Positions 8,269-17,436 are shown, counted from the first letter of the stretch. The stretch is 64,000 nt of DNA from Flavobacterium terrae (GCF_900142035.1 NZ_FQZI01000004.1:1-64000); one strand, 5' to 3'. Program-made: numbers and translations. Notes: a model not told the origin generated them from the sequence alone.

Positions 8269-8949
8269 TTATAAAACTAAATCATCAACTCCTATCAATT
8301 TATTTTGTATTGCATAAACTACTAATCCAGCAACATTCTTAGATTCTGTTTTTAATAACAAATTATTTCTGTGACCTTCAACTGTTCTTGGACTTATAAA
8401 AAGTTTATCAGCAATTTCATGTGTGTTTAATTGCTTACAAATTAGCATTAAGACTTCTTTTTCTCTGTTTGTAAGGTAATCTTCATCAAACATACTCTTG
8501 TTGTGTTTTGTAGTATTACTTACAATTCCTTCTTGAATAATTTTTAAAACCTGATCGTTATAATAAACTCCTTTTTGGTAAACTTCATTAATAGTTTTAA
8601 TCATAACTAAAGGAGTAGTATTTTTAACTAGATAGGAAGCTGCTCCTATATTTATCATGTTCGCTATAAAAGATTTTGAATCATAACTTGTCAATGCAAT
8701 TATTTTAACCTCAGGAAATTCTTCCATTATTATTCTTGTCGCTTCAACACCATTAAGTAGAGGCATTTTTAAATCCATCATTATGATATCTGGATGAATT
8801 GTACTTTCTCTCAAAAAAGAAACCAATTCTTTACCATTAGAAACTTCAAAAATTATCTCAAAATTTTCTTCTCTTTCAAGCAAAAATGAAATCCCTTTTC
8901 TAAACAAGACTTCATCATCGGCTAAAATTATTTTAATTTTATTTTTCAT
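8269..8949 (-). CDS. Two-component response regulator, NarL/LuxR type
   Basis: It has 226 residues. The receiver domain has the acidic pair D11/D12, phosphoacceptor D59 in IIMMDLKMP, T87 and K109. The C-terminal LuxR-type helix-turn-helix (about 155-215) has LTNREKEVLMLI and SPRTVEGHRNNLL. It lies 1 bp downstream of the cognate kinase gene and is the last gene of a three-gene minus-strand operon. Targets are unknown. Confidence 0.92.
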   Translation of the reverse strand: MKNKIKIILADDEVLFRKGISFLLEREENFEIIFEVSNGKELVSFLRESTIHPDIIMMDLKMPLLNGVEATRIIMEEFPEVKIIALTSYDSKSFIANMINIGAASYLVKNTTPLVMIKTINEVYQKGVYYNDQVLKIIQEGIVSNTTKHNKSMFDEDYLTNREKEVLMLICKQLNTHEIADKLFISPRTVEGHRNNLLLKTESKNVAGLVVYAIQNKLIGVDDLVL

Positions 8950-8950
8950 T

Positions 8951-9742
8951 TTAAAAATTAAAAACTACTTGTGTTCCTTTGTCAACCTCTGAATATATAT
9001 CTAAATCTCCACCAAGAAAACTAACACGGCTTTCTATATTTTTCATACCTAAACCTTTTTGATTCTCTATTTTTTTTAAATCAAAACCTTTCCCATTATC
9101 AGAAAACTCACAATATGTAATACCATTTTTCTCTTCAAAAGAGAGATTAATTTTAGTAGAATTACCGTGTTTTATTGAATTATTAAATAATTCTTGAACT
9201 ATTCTAAACACATGTAAATGTCTAAAAATATCGGCATCATTAAAATCGACACTGTTTTTATATTCAATTTCAATAGATTTAGCACTATTAATTTCAAAAC
9301 ATAATTCTTCAATCCCTGCGTGTAGACCAAATTTTTCAAGTACTGGTGGTAATAAATCATGAGCAATTCTTCTTGAACTATCCAATGCTTTAGTAGTAAG
9401 ATTTATAATGCTTGTAGAAATTTCTTCAATTTCAGTTTTAGAGAGATCTTTTGCAGTTAATAAATGACTGTTAAGAGAAACTATATTTAGCTTTGAACTA
9501 ATAGCATCATGTAAATCTTGGGCTATACGCTTTCTCTCTTCTTCTTGAGTAACTAAAATGGAATGGAGTAACTCTTTTTGGTAATTGATCTCCATATTTT
9601 TCTTTTCTATTTCCTTTTGGATTATTTTTTTCCGTGAAAAATAGAAAAACAAAACAAGCACCATTGCCATCAATAAGAAGGCACTAAAAGTGTAAATTAT
9701 CGCACTAATGAGTTCGTTTTGTTCTATAGGTGAATTATTCAT
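8951..9742 (-). CDS. Sensor histidine kinase, NarX/HisKA_3 class
   Basis: It has 263 residues. One membrane helix (about 13-35), then a coiled linker and a HisKA_3 dimerisation domain with phosphoacceptor H78 in ERKRIAQDLHDA. The ATPase domain follows, with N-box VQELFNNSIKHG (about 182-193), DNGKGFDL and GLGMKNIESR. It has no visible periplasmic sensor domain. Its start overlaps by 8 bp the upstream membrane-protein gene, which may provide the sensing part. Confidence 0.92.
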   Translation of the reverse strand: MNNSPIEQNELISAIIYTFSAFLLMAMVLVLFFYFSRKKIIQKEIEKKNMEINYQKELLHSILVTQEEERKRIAQDLHDAISSKLNIVSLNSHLLTAKDLSKTEIEEISTSIINLTTKALDSSRRIAHDLLPPVLEKFGLHAGIEELCFEINSAKSIEIEYKNSVDFNDADIFRHLHVFRIVQELFNNSIKHGNSTKINLSFEEKNGITYCEFSDNGKGFDLKKIENQKGLGMKNIESRVSFLGGDLDIYSEVDKGTQVVFNF

Positions 9743-10379
9743 TTCTCAAAATTAAATTGTCTTTTGGCAAGCCTTTTTTCAACTCAAAAAGAATAAACAG
9801 TTGATATATCACATACAAGAAAGCATTAAGAATCCAAGTAACAGTATTTAACTCTGGACTCAAGTAAACCATCAAATTACCGGACAAGAATAGTATGGTA
9901 CTTCCAAAGAGATACAATAAAATCCCCACGTTTATGTAATAAAATTCCTTTTTCTCATTTAACAAATTATATAAATGAAATACCGCATAAACAATTAATA
10001 AAAAAGAAGTTATAAATATTTCAAATAGATTAAATTTCCAAAAAAGACTACAATCCAACGCATATTGCACTCCCAGCGTAAAAAAGCAAAATACAAAACC
10101 AGCTTTTATAATTTTTTTTTGATCGTTCTTAAAATTAAGCTGTAGATAAAAAAAGCTTAAAAATATAAACTGAAGTATAAAGTAAAAATGTGACATATAT
10201 AAATTGTTTTTTTGCAATTTTAACAACACAAAACTTGACATCTGTATTAAAAACATTATCACAGTATAAATAGTAAATATCTTGTAGGCTTTTCCATTTT
10301 TTGGAAAGCCTACAGAGAGAATTATAGTATTTAAAAATAATAACACATAACCTAAATCACCAATAATTTCTAAAATCAT
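9735..10379 (-). CDS. Multi-pass membrane protein, probable sensor partner of the kinase
   Basis: It has 214 residues and about seven hydrophobic segments, no soluble domain, and a short charged tail (ELKKGLPKDNL). I do not recognise a named family. It is the first gene of a tight operon with the histidine kinase (8-bp overlap) and response regulator. Because the kinase has just one membrane helix, this protein is a plausible signal-receiving subunit. That role is inferred from gene order only. Confidence 0.7.
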   Translation of the reverse strand: MILEIIGDLGYVLLFLNTIILSVGFPKNGKAYKIFTIYTVIMFLIQMSSFVLLKLQKNNLYMSHFYFILQFIFLSFFYLQLNFKNDQKKIIKAGFVFCFFTLGVQYALDCSLFWKFNLFEIFITSFLLIVYAVFHLYNLLNEKKEFYYINVGILLYLFGSTILFLSGNLMVYLSPELNTVTWILNAFLYVIYQLFILFELKKGLPKDNLILRNE

Positions 10380-10468
10380 TTTCTATCTTTGAGCAATAAA
10401 AAGGTTATTTCCTAAAATATATAGGCAAGAATTTCCAAATTATTATTTTTAAAAAAGTTAATAGTTAT

Positions 10469-10801
10469 TTACTTTAGAGTATAAAGAGGGCTATTAACAT
10501 CACATGTTGTTGGACATGGTCTTGTAAAGTCATAGATGAATTCCTGTTTTTCATCATTGATTAAATCATTCCCATCTTTATCTACACCTACCAACATTAA
10601 TTTATTCACTCCTTCTTCATCAACACCAATATATGCACGGATATCAACTACACCTTCATAAGCAAAAAGCTCTGTAATATCGACTTGAGGAATCAAGTGT
10701 GCTTTAACAGTATTTTCAGGGTTTGATCTCCAATTAGTAGCCCATTGTTGAGCACATTCTAATGAAATTACATTTTCTTCAATTCCAACTTTTTCAGACA
10801 T
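10469..10801 (-). CDS. Small acidic protein of unknown function
   Basis: It has 110 residues, no signal peptide and no membrane segment. A C-terminal CPTTC pair (C95, C99) follows IYDFTRP. It reads as a single compact alpha/beta domain. I do not recognise the family. It is divergent from the tail-collar gene cluster across a 196-bp AT-rich intergenic region with a short palindrome, so shared regulation is possible. Confidence 0.65.
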   Translation of the reverse strand: MSEKVGIEENVISLECAQQWATNWRSNPENTVKAHLIPQVDITELFAYEGVVDIRAYIGVDEEGVNKLMLVGVDKDGNDLINDEKQEFIYDFTRPCPTTCDVNSPLYTLK

Positions 10802-10924
10802 GTTTATTAGTTTTTTTAGTTTATAAAATTTTTCTTACTAAAATAAGCATCTATAAAATAGCTTTTTTAATTATTTAACAAAAATAATACTATAATTTTA
10901 TAAAAAAAGTAAACAACTAAAAAC

Positions 10925-10938
10925 AGGTATAAATACCT
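10925..10938. promoter_or_regulatory. Short palindrome between divergent genes
   Basis: AGGTAT-AA-ATACCT is a perfect inverted repeat in the spacer between the minus-strand 110-residue gene and the plus-strand tail-collar operon. It could be an operator or a weak hairpin; no regulator can be assigned. Confidence 0.3.
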
Positions 10939-10997
10939 ATACTTTTTTTTTAGTTAAACAATAAATTAGCAATATCAAAAACTCTAACTAAAAAAAT

Positions 10998-11549
10998 ATG
11001 TCTACAGAACCTTTTATTGGGGAAATTAAAATTTTAGCATTTGATTTTGCTCCAAGATATTATGCAAATTGCGCAGGTCAAATTATGAGCATTGCACAAA
11101 ATACAGCTCTTTTTTCTCTACTAGGAACAACTTATGGAGGAAATGGTCAAACCACTTTTGCATTGCCTGACTTAAGAGGAAGAATGCCTGTAGGCCAAGG
11201 AACTGGTCCTGGTCTACCAAGTTACATTATGGGCCAAACGAGCGGAAGTACTACTGCTACTTTATTAACTCAAAACATGCCAATTCATAATCATGCTGCA
11301 ACAGGAATTAATGTTAGAATACCTGTTACTGCTGCAAGTGAAGATTCAGCAGCAACCAATAATTATATTGGTAATGCTGTAAATGACACTTTTGGTCCAC
11401 AAGCATCTGCAACAAATTCATTGGGATCTCCTGTTGTATCAGGTTCTACAGGCATGGCTGGAGGTAGTCAGCCTTTTTCAATAGTAAACCCTTATATAAC
11501 AATTAATTATTCTATTGCACTACAAGGAATTTTCCCATCAAGAAATTGA
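10998..11549 (+). CDS. Phage-tail-collar (MdpB-like) protein, copy A
   Basis: It has 183 residues. It begins MSTEPFIGEIKILAFDFAP and contains the tail-collar core: GQIMSIAQNTALFSLLGTTYGGNG, FALPDLRGR, and the MPIHNH motif near 93-98. Related proteins are called tail-collar or microcystin-dependent (MdpB) proteins and occur outside prophages. It is the first of three tandem copies of identical length. There is no classical signal peptide. Residues that differ from its neighbours cluster in a few patches. Its role is unknown; a surface or receptor-binding fibre tip is inferred. Confidence 0.85.
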   Translation: MSTEPFIGEIKILAFDFAPRYYANCAGQIMSIAQNTALFSLLGTTYGGNGQTTFALPDLRGRMPVGQGTGPGLPSYIMGQTSGSTTATLLTQNMPIHNHAATGINVRIPVTAASEDSAATNNYIGNAVNDTFGPQASATNSLGSPVVSGSTGMAGGSQPFSIVNPYITINYSIALQGIFPSRN

Positions 11550-11599
11550 AAAAAAACATATATTTGTGTAACAATCAAATACTAAACAAACTTAAAATT

Positions 11600-12151
11600 A
11601 TGTCTACAGAACCTTTTATTGGAGAAATCAAAATTTTTGGTTTCAATTTTGCGCCTGTGAGTTATGCTCTTTGTCAAGGTCAAATCATGAGTATTGCACA
11701 AAATACTGCTTTATTTTCATTACTAGGAACAACTTATGGTGGAAACGGGCAAACCACCTTTGCATTACCTGATTTAAGAGGCCGTATGCCAATTGGCCAA
11801 GGCCAAGGCCCTGGATTACCAGTTTATACCATGGGTGAAATAGGCGGAAGTACGAATGCTACTTTATTAACTCAAAACATGCCAATTCATAATCATGCCG
11901 CAACTGGAATTAACGTCAGAATTCCTGTTACATCTGCCAGTGAAGATTCAGCAGCGGCTAATAACTATATTGGTAATGCTGTAAACGACACTTTTGGTCC
12001 ACAAGCATCTGCAACTGATTCTTTAGGGGCTCCAGTTGTATCAGGTTCAACAGCTTTAGCAGGAGGTAGCCAACCTTTTTCAATTTTAAATCCTTACCTA
12101 ACAATAAATTATTCTATTGCTACACAAGGTATATTTCCATCAAGAAATTAA
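11600..12151 (+). CDS. Phage-tail-collar (MdpB-like) protein, copy B
   Basis: It has 183 residues. The start at 11600 matches MSTEPFIGEIKIFGFNFAP in the other copies; an in-frame ATG at 11546 would add 18 unconserved residues. The core and the MPIHNHAATGINVRIPV segment are the same as in copy A. Differences concentrate at about 14-27, 74-86 and 133-152. A TATATTTG box at 11560-11567 could be an internal promoter. It lies 50 bp after copy A. Confidence 0.85.
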   Translation: MSTEPFIGEIKIFGFNFAPVSYALCQGQIMSIAQNTALFSLLGTTYGGNGQTTFALPDLRGRMPIGQGQGPGLPVYTMGEIGGSTNATLLTQNMPIHNHAATGINVRIPVTSASEDSAAANNYIGNAVNDTFGPQASATDSLGAPVVSGSTALAGGSQPFSILNPYLTINYSIATQGIFPSRN

Positions 12152-12190
12152 TTGACTCAAAAATCAAATAAAAAAAATAAATTTAAAACT

Positions 12191-12742
12191 ATGTCTACGG
12201 AACCTTTCATTGGCGAAATCAAAATTTTTGGTTTTAATTTTGCTCCTCAAAGCTATATGACTTGTCAAGGTCAAATTTTATCAATTGCTCAAAACACAGC
12301 GCTTTTTTCTTTGTTGGGAACAACATATGGAGGAAACGGGCAAACTACTTTTGCATTGCCTGATTTACAAGGACGAGTTCCTATTGGACAAGGAACTGGA
12401 CCAGGACTACCAAACTACAATATGGGACAACGTAGTGGAGCAACAACTGCAACTTTGTTAACAGCAAATATGCCAATTCACAACCATGCTGCAACAGGAA
12501 TTAATGTTAGAATACCTGTAACTGCTGCAAGTGAAGACTCTGCAGCAACCAACAATTACATAGGCAATGCCGTGAATGATACATTTGGTCCTAATCCATC
12601 AGCTAGTGATTCACTGGGTGCTCCAGTAGTTTCTGGATCAACTGCTATGGCCGGCGGAAGTCAACCCTTTTCAATTATGAATCCATATTTAACAATCAAT
12701 TATTCTATTGCTATTTACGGAATTTTTCCTTCTAGGAATTAA
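12191..12742 (+). CDS. Phage-tail-collar (MdpB-like) protein, copy C
   Basis: It has 183 residues from ATG 12191; the frame is open from 12152, but only MSTEPF onward is conserved. It shares the collar fold with copies A and B, with its own residues at the variable patches (for example QSYMTCQ and YNMGQRSGAT). Its C-terminus ends in GIFPSRN like the others. It is followed 37 bp later by the binding-fold gene in the same direction. Confidence 0.85.
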   Translation: MSTEPFIGEIKIFGFNFAPQSYMTCQGQILSIAQNTALFSLLGTTYGGNGQTTFALPDLQGRVPIGQGTGPGLPNYNMGQRSGATTATLLTANMPIHNHAATGINVRIPVTAASEDSAATNNYIGNAVNDTFGPNPSASDSLGAPVVSGSTAMAGGSQPFSIMNPYLTINYSIAIYGIFPSRN

Positions 12743-12779
12743 CAAATAAAGACAATCTAAATATTGTCAATAATAATAA

Positions 12780-13931
12780 ATGAAAAAAATTGGACTTTTA
12801 TTACCAAAATCAACTTACTATTCAACAATTGGATTTGACCTATTTGAAGGGCTTAAATCCAATTTAAAAAAAAATGGTTTAGAAGATTTAAAAATTGTAA
12901 CTGAGAACATAGGATTTGGAGCCGATAAGCAACAATGTTATAGATCTGCAGAAAAATTGCTATTGGACGAAAGTGTCGATCTAGTAATTGCATATATTGG
13001 ACATAGAATGGCTGAGTTATTACGTCCTTTGTTCTTAGCAACAAATAAAATTTTGATTGTACTTGATGCCGGTGCTAATATGCCACAAGAATGGTCTGTT
13101 TGTCCTAATATAATTTATCATTCTCTCCACAATTCTCTTGGTGCTTTTTTATCATCAAAATTAGCGGTTAAAAAAGGATACAAAACAGGTGGAATGATTA
13201 CAGGTTATTATGATGGTGGTTATTTACAAACTTATAGTTTAGCTAAAAGTTTCGAAAATGAAGGTGGTACAATTTGTTTTAATCACGCAACAGGATATAA
13301 AGAAGAAGATTTTACAATGGAACCATTAACAGGGTTTTTAAATTCTTATCCTGATTCGGCTTTTTTATCATTATTTAGTGGTGATTACGTACAATGGTAT
13401 TTTGAAAAAATAAAAGCTTTATTTAATGACACAAACATTCCTATTTTTTTAACACCATTTGGTTTTGAAGAAACAATGTTGAAAAATGTAATTTGCCCTA
13501 GTAATAATATTCATGGTATTGCTGCTTGGTCAAAAAACATTAACAATCCTGAAAATAAAATTTTTATTGAAGAAATAGAATCTTTAGGAAAAACTCCAAA
13601 TATATTCACATTATTGGGTTGGGAAAGTGCAGTGTTAGTAAAAGAAATCATATCTCTTTCTGCAACAAACACAAATAACATCTCAAAAATAATTACTGAA
13701 TTAAATGAATTTCAATTTAAAAGTCCACGCGGATTAGTAACATTTTATTCGAAACACAATCAAACCATAGCTCCTTTATACGAAGCTTCAATTGTACCTG
13801 ATGATAATGGAAACTGTTCTGTAAAAATAAATTCAAAAATAGAAAATACTGACCAACATTTCGATGATTTATACAGCCATGAATTAGAAGGCGTGACATC
13901 AGCTTGGTATAATAGTTACGTATGCATTTAA
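12780..13931 (+). CDS. Type 1 periplasmic-binding-fold protein without signal peptide
   Basis: It has 383 residues with the two-lobed architecture of branched-chain amino acid or amide-binding proteins (GLLLPKSTYYSTIGFDLFEG at the start, VDLVIAYIGHRMAELLRPL, SAFLSLFSGDYVQWYFEK). The N-terminus MKKIGLLLPKS leads straight into the first strand, so no export signal is seen and no transporter genes are adjacent. It may be a cytosolic small-molecule sensor in the manner of AmiC. It lies 1 bp before the formyltransferase gene, so the two are likely translationally coupled. Confidence 0.75.
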   Translation: MKKIGLLLPKSTYYSTIGFDLFEGLKSNLKKNGLEDLKIVTENIGFGADKQQCYRSAEKLLLDESVDLVIAYIGHRMAELLRPLFLATNKILIVLDAGANMPQEWSVCPNIIYHSLHNSLGAFLSSKLAVKKGYKTGGMITGYYDGGYLQTYSLAKSFENEGGTICFNHATGYKEEDFTMEPLTGFLNSYPDSAFLSLFSGDYVQWYFEKIKALFNDTNIPIFLTPFGFEETMLKNVICPSNNIHGIAAWSKNINNPENKIFIEEIESLGKTPNIFTLLGWESAVLVKEIISLSATNTNNISKIITELNEFQFKSPRGLVTFYSKHNQTIAPLYEASIVPDDNGNCSVKINSKIENTDQHFDDLYSHELEGVTSAWYNSYVCI

Positions 13932-13932
13932 T

Positions 13933-14868
13933 ATGGAAAACAAAAAGAAAATAGTAGTATTATGTGGTGGAAAGTTTGCTTTCAAAACATTGCAATTATT
14001 AGCATTTGAAAAATTTCTATATGGAATAGCAATTGGTAACGGCAATAAAACAGTTACAGAAGCACTTGAAAAAGAAGCCTCAAATAGCGGATTAGCTTTT
14101 CACTCTTTTCCGACAAAAAAATCCTTATCGACAATGCGTGAATGGATAGATGAAATACAACCGGATTTTATTTTTTCAATTTCATTTCCATTTCTATTAC
14201 CGGAATCTGTTTTATCCTATGGTCCTGCTAAATTTATCAATTTTCATCCTGGCCCGCTACCCAGATACAGAGGTCCTATGCCAATTTTTGAAGTTTTAAG
14301 AAATCAAGAAAATAGCACCGCGATTTGTGCTCATTTCATGAATAAGAATTTTGATGAAGGCAATATCATATTTAATGATCCTATAGCAATTGAAGAAAAT
14401 GAAACATATGGCAAATTAACCGTTAAGATAAGCAACAGAATGTCACAAGTTGTTCTTAATGTCGCAAATATGTTAGAATACGGATCTAAAATACCAAACT
14501 TTGTTCAAGATGAAAACGATTCTTGTTATTATGAAAAGCCTGAATTATCTGATACTTTTATCAATTGGAAAAGTATGAATGCCCATGAAATTGTTGCTTT
14601 AGTAAATGCATGTAATCCATGGAACACAGGTGCAGATGCAAGTTTACTAGGTGAACAAATAAAAATTATTTCTGGAGTATTAATTGATGAATTACATGAT
14701 AATTTACAAGAAGGAAGCATAATTGGAATGTCTGATGATGGTATTTTGAAGGTTGCTTGTTCTGATAATGAAGTCATAGGAATAAATATTTTAAGTACAG
14801 ATGAAGGAATTATGACATCTAAAGAATATTTCAAATTGAAAAAAATAAATCAATATGCATTAAACTAA
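13933..14868 (+). CDS. Formyltransferase family protein
   Basis: It has 311 residues. The N-terminal Rossmann-type formyltransferase domain has the catalytic triad N103, H105 (FINFHPGPLPRYRGP) and D141 (NFDEGNII). A C-terminal Fmt-C-like domain follows from about 205. Family members transfer a formyl group from 10-formyl-tetrahydrofolate to an amine on tRNA-Met or on nucleotide-linked amino sugars. It is shorter and more diverged than a housekeeping Fmt, and its setting suggests a special substrate. That substrate is unknown. Confidence 0.82.
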   Translation: MENKKKIVVLCGGKFAFKTLQLLAFEKFLYGIAIGNGNKTVTEALEKEASNSGLAFHSFPTKKSLSTMREWIDEIQPDFIFSISFPFLLPESVLSYGPAKFINFHPGPLPRYRGPMPIFEVLRNQENSTAICAHFMNKNFDEGNIIFNDPIAIEENETYGKLTVKISNRMSQVVLNVANMLEYGSKIPNFVQDENDSCYYEKPELSDTFINWKSMNAHEIVALVNACNPWNTGADASLLGEQIKIISGVLIDELHDNLQEGSIIGMSDDGILKVACSDNEVIGINILSTDEGIMTSKEYFKLKKINQYALN

Positions 14869-14911
14869 ATAGTAAGACTGAATAAACATAATAAACTAAA
14901 AACTTAATAAA

Positions 14912-16798
14912 ATGAAAATCAAAATTACTTTATCAATCATCTTACTTGTCTTTGCCGTTTATAGCGGACAAGCACAAGTTTTTTGGAGTGATTCATTTGA
15001 GGATGTGGGGGCACCATCAAGTGGAATAAGAACTCCTGAAAACAATACAGGAACTGGAACACCATTTACTTCTTATTTTGCAAGAACTAATAATGCAGGA
15101 ATAAATGTAGTAACATCTATTAATGGAGGATATTTATCTGGTGAAGGCTCAAAATTTTGGGCTGGTGAAAACCATGATGAAATTTCTGGTGCTATTGTAG
15201 CAGGATCAGAAGAACAAGAAATCGTTTGGAGTTCCATTAATATTAGTGGTAAAAACAACTTGCATTTCAATGGTCTTTTTGCAGCAAATAATACTACTGC
15301 TGCATTTGAAAACACAGCTTTTGGATCAACACATAATGATTACATAATAGTTGAATACAACATTGATGGAGGTGCATATTTACCGCTTTTGAGATTTTAT
15401 GCCAACAATGGGGTAAATAGCGGTACAAATAACAAATCATTAGCATTAGATACTAATGGGGATAACATTGGAGATGCTACTATTCTAAACTCAACATTTC
15501 AAAACTTTGAAAAAGCGATTCCAGGGACTGGCTCTGTTTTAACGCTTAGAATTAGAAGTTTCATGAATGGTGGAAGTGAAGAATGGGCAATAGATAATTT
15601 TAAACTTCAAGAAGGACCAGCATGTGTTAACCCAATAGTTTATAATGTAACAGGTGGTGGTACAGGCTCTTCAGTCACTGTTGGATTATCAAACTCTGAA
15701 ATTGGAGTAACTTATCAGTTGGTAAATGGTACAAACAATGTAGGGATGCCTGTTGCTGGAACTGGAGCAGCTATTTCATTTGGGGTTCAAACAACATCAG
15801 GAACTTACACTGTAGTAGGTAGTAGAAATATTGGTTTATGTACTTCTACGATGAATGGTAATGCCGTTGTAAATTATGTACCTGAGCCTACTCCATCATT
15901 TTGGAATGATACTTTTGAAGACGTAGGTTCTCCATCAAGTGGTATTAGAACTGCTGAGAGTAACTCAGGTTCTGGATCTCCTTTTACTGCATATTTTACA
16001 AGAACAAATAATTCTGGCATTAGCCTAGTTTCATCACTTAGTGGCGGATACCAACTAGGAGAAGGATCTAAATTTTGGGCAGGAGAAAATCATGATGATA
16101 TTTCTGGAGCACCTGTAGCTGGTACTGAAGAACAACAAATCGACTGGACTGGTATCAATATTAGTGGTAAAACTGGTCTAGTTTTTAAAGGTCTTTTTGC
16201 AGCAAACAATACTTCAGCAGCTTTTGAAACACAAGCACTAGGTGATACTCATAGTGACTATATTATTGTTGAATATAGAATTGATGGAGGATCATACATG
16301 CCACTTTTGAGTTTTTATGGAAACAATGATATTGCATCAGGAACAAATAACAGATCATTAGCTTTAGACACTGATGCAAATAATATAGGAGATGGTACAA
16401 CCCTTACAACTAGTTTTCAACAATTTGAAAATTCAATACCTGGAACAGGAACAACTTTAGATTTAAGAATTAGATCTAACTCTAATTCAAGTAACGAAGA
16501 ATGGGCAATGGACAACTTAAGATTATTAGATGCTACATTAAGTAATGAAAGTTTTGTATTCAATAAATCATTTGTTTTGTATCCAAACCCTAATAATGGT
16601 GCAATGGTTAATATAAAATCTGATTTTGATGGAGATTTCCAAGTAATCAATCAATTGGGACAAATCGTAACGTCTTTCAAAGTAAGTTCAAATATTGTAA
16701 ATAGTTATAATTTTAATTCACTATCTGATGGTATTTACTTTGTAAAAGGCACCAACGAATCTAAAGTTATTACTCAAAAAATGATTATTAAAAAATAA
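14912..16798 (+). CDS. T9SS-exported protein with two copies of an unnamed domain
   Basis: It has 628 residues with a signal peptide (about 1-21, ending in SGQAQ). Two copies of a roughly 205-residue domain lie at about 24-230 and 330-545, each opening with a D-x-FEDVG-x-PSSGIRT pattern and closing with EEWAIDNF-like residues. A short linker domain sits between them. The C-terminus has a type A sorting domain (YPNPNNG then SDGIYFVKG and a basic end). It is exported across the outer membrane and probably surface-bound or released. The same domain opens the 1130-residue protein at 17437. Confidence 0.85.
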   Translation: MKIKITLSIILLVFAVYSGQAQVFWSDSFEDVGAPSSGIRTPENNTGTGTPFTSYFARTNNAGINVVTSINGGYLSGEGSKFWAGENHDEISGAIVAGSEEQEIVWSSINISGKNNLHFNGLFAANNTTAAFENTAFGSTHNDYIIVEYNIDGGAYLPLLRFYANNGVNSGTNNKSLALDTNGDNIGDATILNSTFQNFEKAIPGTGSVLTLRIRSFMNGGSEEWAIDNFKLQEGPACVNPIVYNVTGGGTGSSVTVGLSNSEIGVTYQLVNGTNNVGMPVAGTGAAISFGVQTTSGTYTVVGSRNIGLCTSTMNGNAVVNYVPEPTPSFWNDTFEDVGSPSSGIRTAESNSGSGSPFTAYFTRTNNSGISLVSSLSGGYQLGEGSKFWAGENHDDISGAPVAGTEEQQIDWTGINISGKTGLVFKGLFAANNTSAAFETQALGDTHSDYIIVEYRIDGGSYMPLLSFYGNNDIASGTNNRSLALDTDANNIGDGTTLTTSFQQFENSIPGTGTTLDLRIRSNSNSSNEEWAMDNLRLLDATLSNESFVFNKSFVLYPNPNNGAMVNIKSDFDGDFQVINQLGQIVTSFKVSSNIVNSYNFNSLSDGIYFVKGTNESKVITQKMIIKK

Positions 16799-16825
16799 TT
16801 TTTATTATACTAATTAGAATATAAG

Positions 16826-16860
16826 CTTTTCAATGATAATAATGAATTATCATTGAAAAG
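16826..16860. repeat. 15-bp perfect inverted repeat
   Basis: CTTTTCAATGATAAT (16826-16840) and its exact reverse complement (16846-16860) flank a 5-base loop. No T-run follows, so it is not a classical terminator. It lies in the leader of the Tat-type gene. Confidence 0.65.
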
Positions 16861-16888
16861 TGTTCTTATAAAATCAAATCTGAAAATT

Positions 16889-17404
16889 ATGAAAAGAAGA
16901 TTATTTGTTAAAAACGCAAGTATAGTTTCCATGGGTATTCTAGCTGTGTCGGGAACCGACGTACTAGCTAACAACTCTGAAAAAGAGCAAAAAAGTTCAG
17001 TTATAGATTTATTACCTCTTAGGAAAATTTCAAAAAAAATTGTTTTGAAAGGATCAATCATAGATGCAACTACATCAAAACCAATTGAAAATTGCAAAAT
17101 GACAGTAAAAACTAAAATAAATCGAATTTTAAATTCAAAACAAAACATACTTACATCTAACGGAGACTATACTATTGTTTCTGGTTTTACTGCAGAAGGA
17201 AAAATAAGTAAAAAAATCAAAGTAGAGATTTCAGCTTCAGGCTACAAATCCTATACTGGATTCATTTATTTATCTACAAGTGGTTGTAATTTACATAGTG
17301 AAGAATGGAATTATAATAAAAATTTTGATCATAAAAATTGTCCAAAAAATGAACACTCAGAAAATGAGATATCTTCATTTTTTGATTTTAGATTAGTCAA
17401 ATAA
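16889..17404 (+). CDS. Tat-type exported protein with a regulatory-like beta domain
   Basis: It has 171 residues from ATG 16889, where the twin-arginine signal begins (MKRRLFVKNASIVSMGILAV). An earlier in-frame ATG at 16853 would only add a charged tail inside the hairpin region. The mature part (KGSIIDATTSKPIENCKMTV) resembles CarboxypepD-regulatory or intradiol-dioxygenase-like beta sandwiches, but no metal-ligand set is clear. It lies between two T9SS proteins sharing a domain. Function unknown. Confidence 0.7.
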   Translation: MKRRLFVKNASIVSMGILAVSGTDVLANNSEKEQKSSVIDLLPLRKISKKIVLKGSIIDATTSKPIENCKMTVKTKINRILNSKQNILTSNGDYTIVSGFTAEGKISKKIKVEISASGYKSYTGFIYLSTSGCNLHSEEWNYNKNFDHKNCPKNEHSENEISSFFDFRLVK

Positions 17405-17436
17405 ACATTTCAAATACAAACTAAATACTAAATAAA

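Noticed and set aside
10998..12742. Prophage or contractile-tail remnant
   Set aside because: Only collar-type proteins are present; no sheath, tube, baseplate, spike, lysis, integrase or packaging genes, and no attachment-site repeats were seen.
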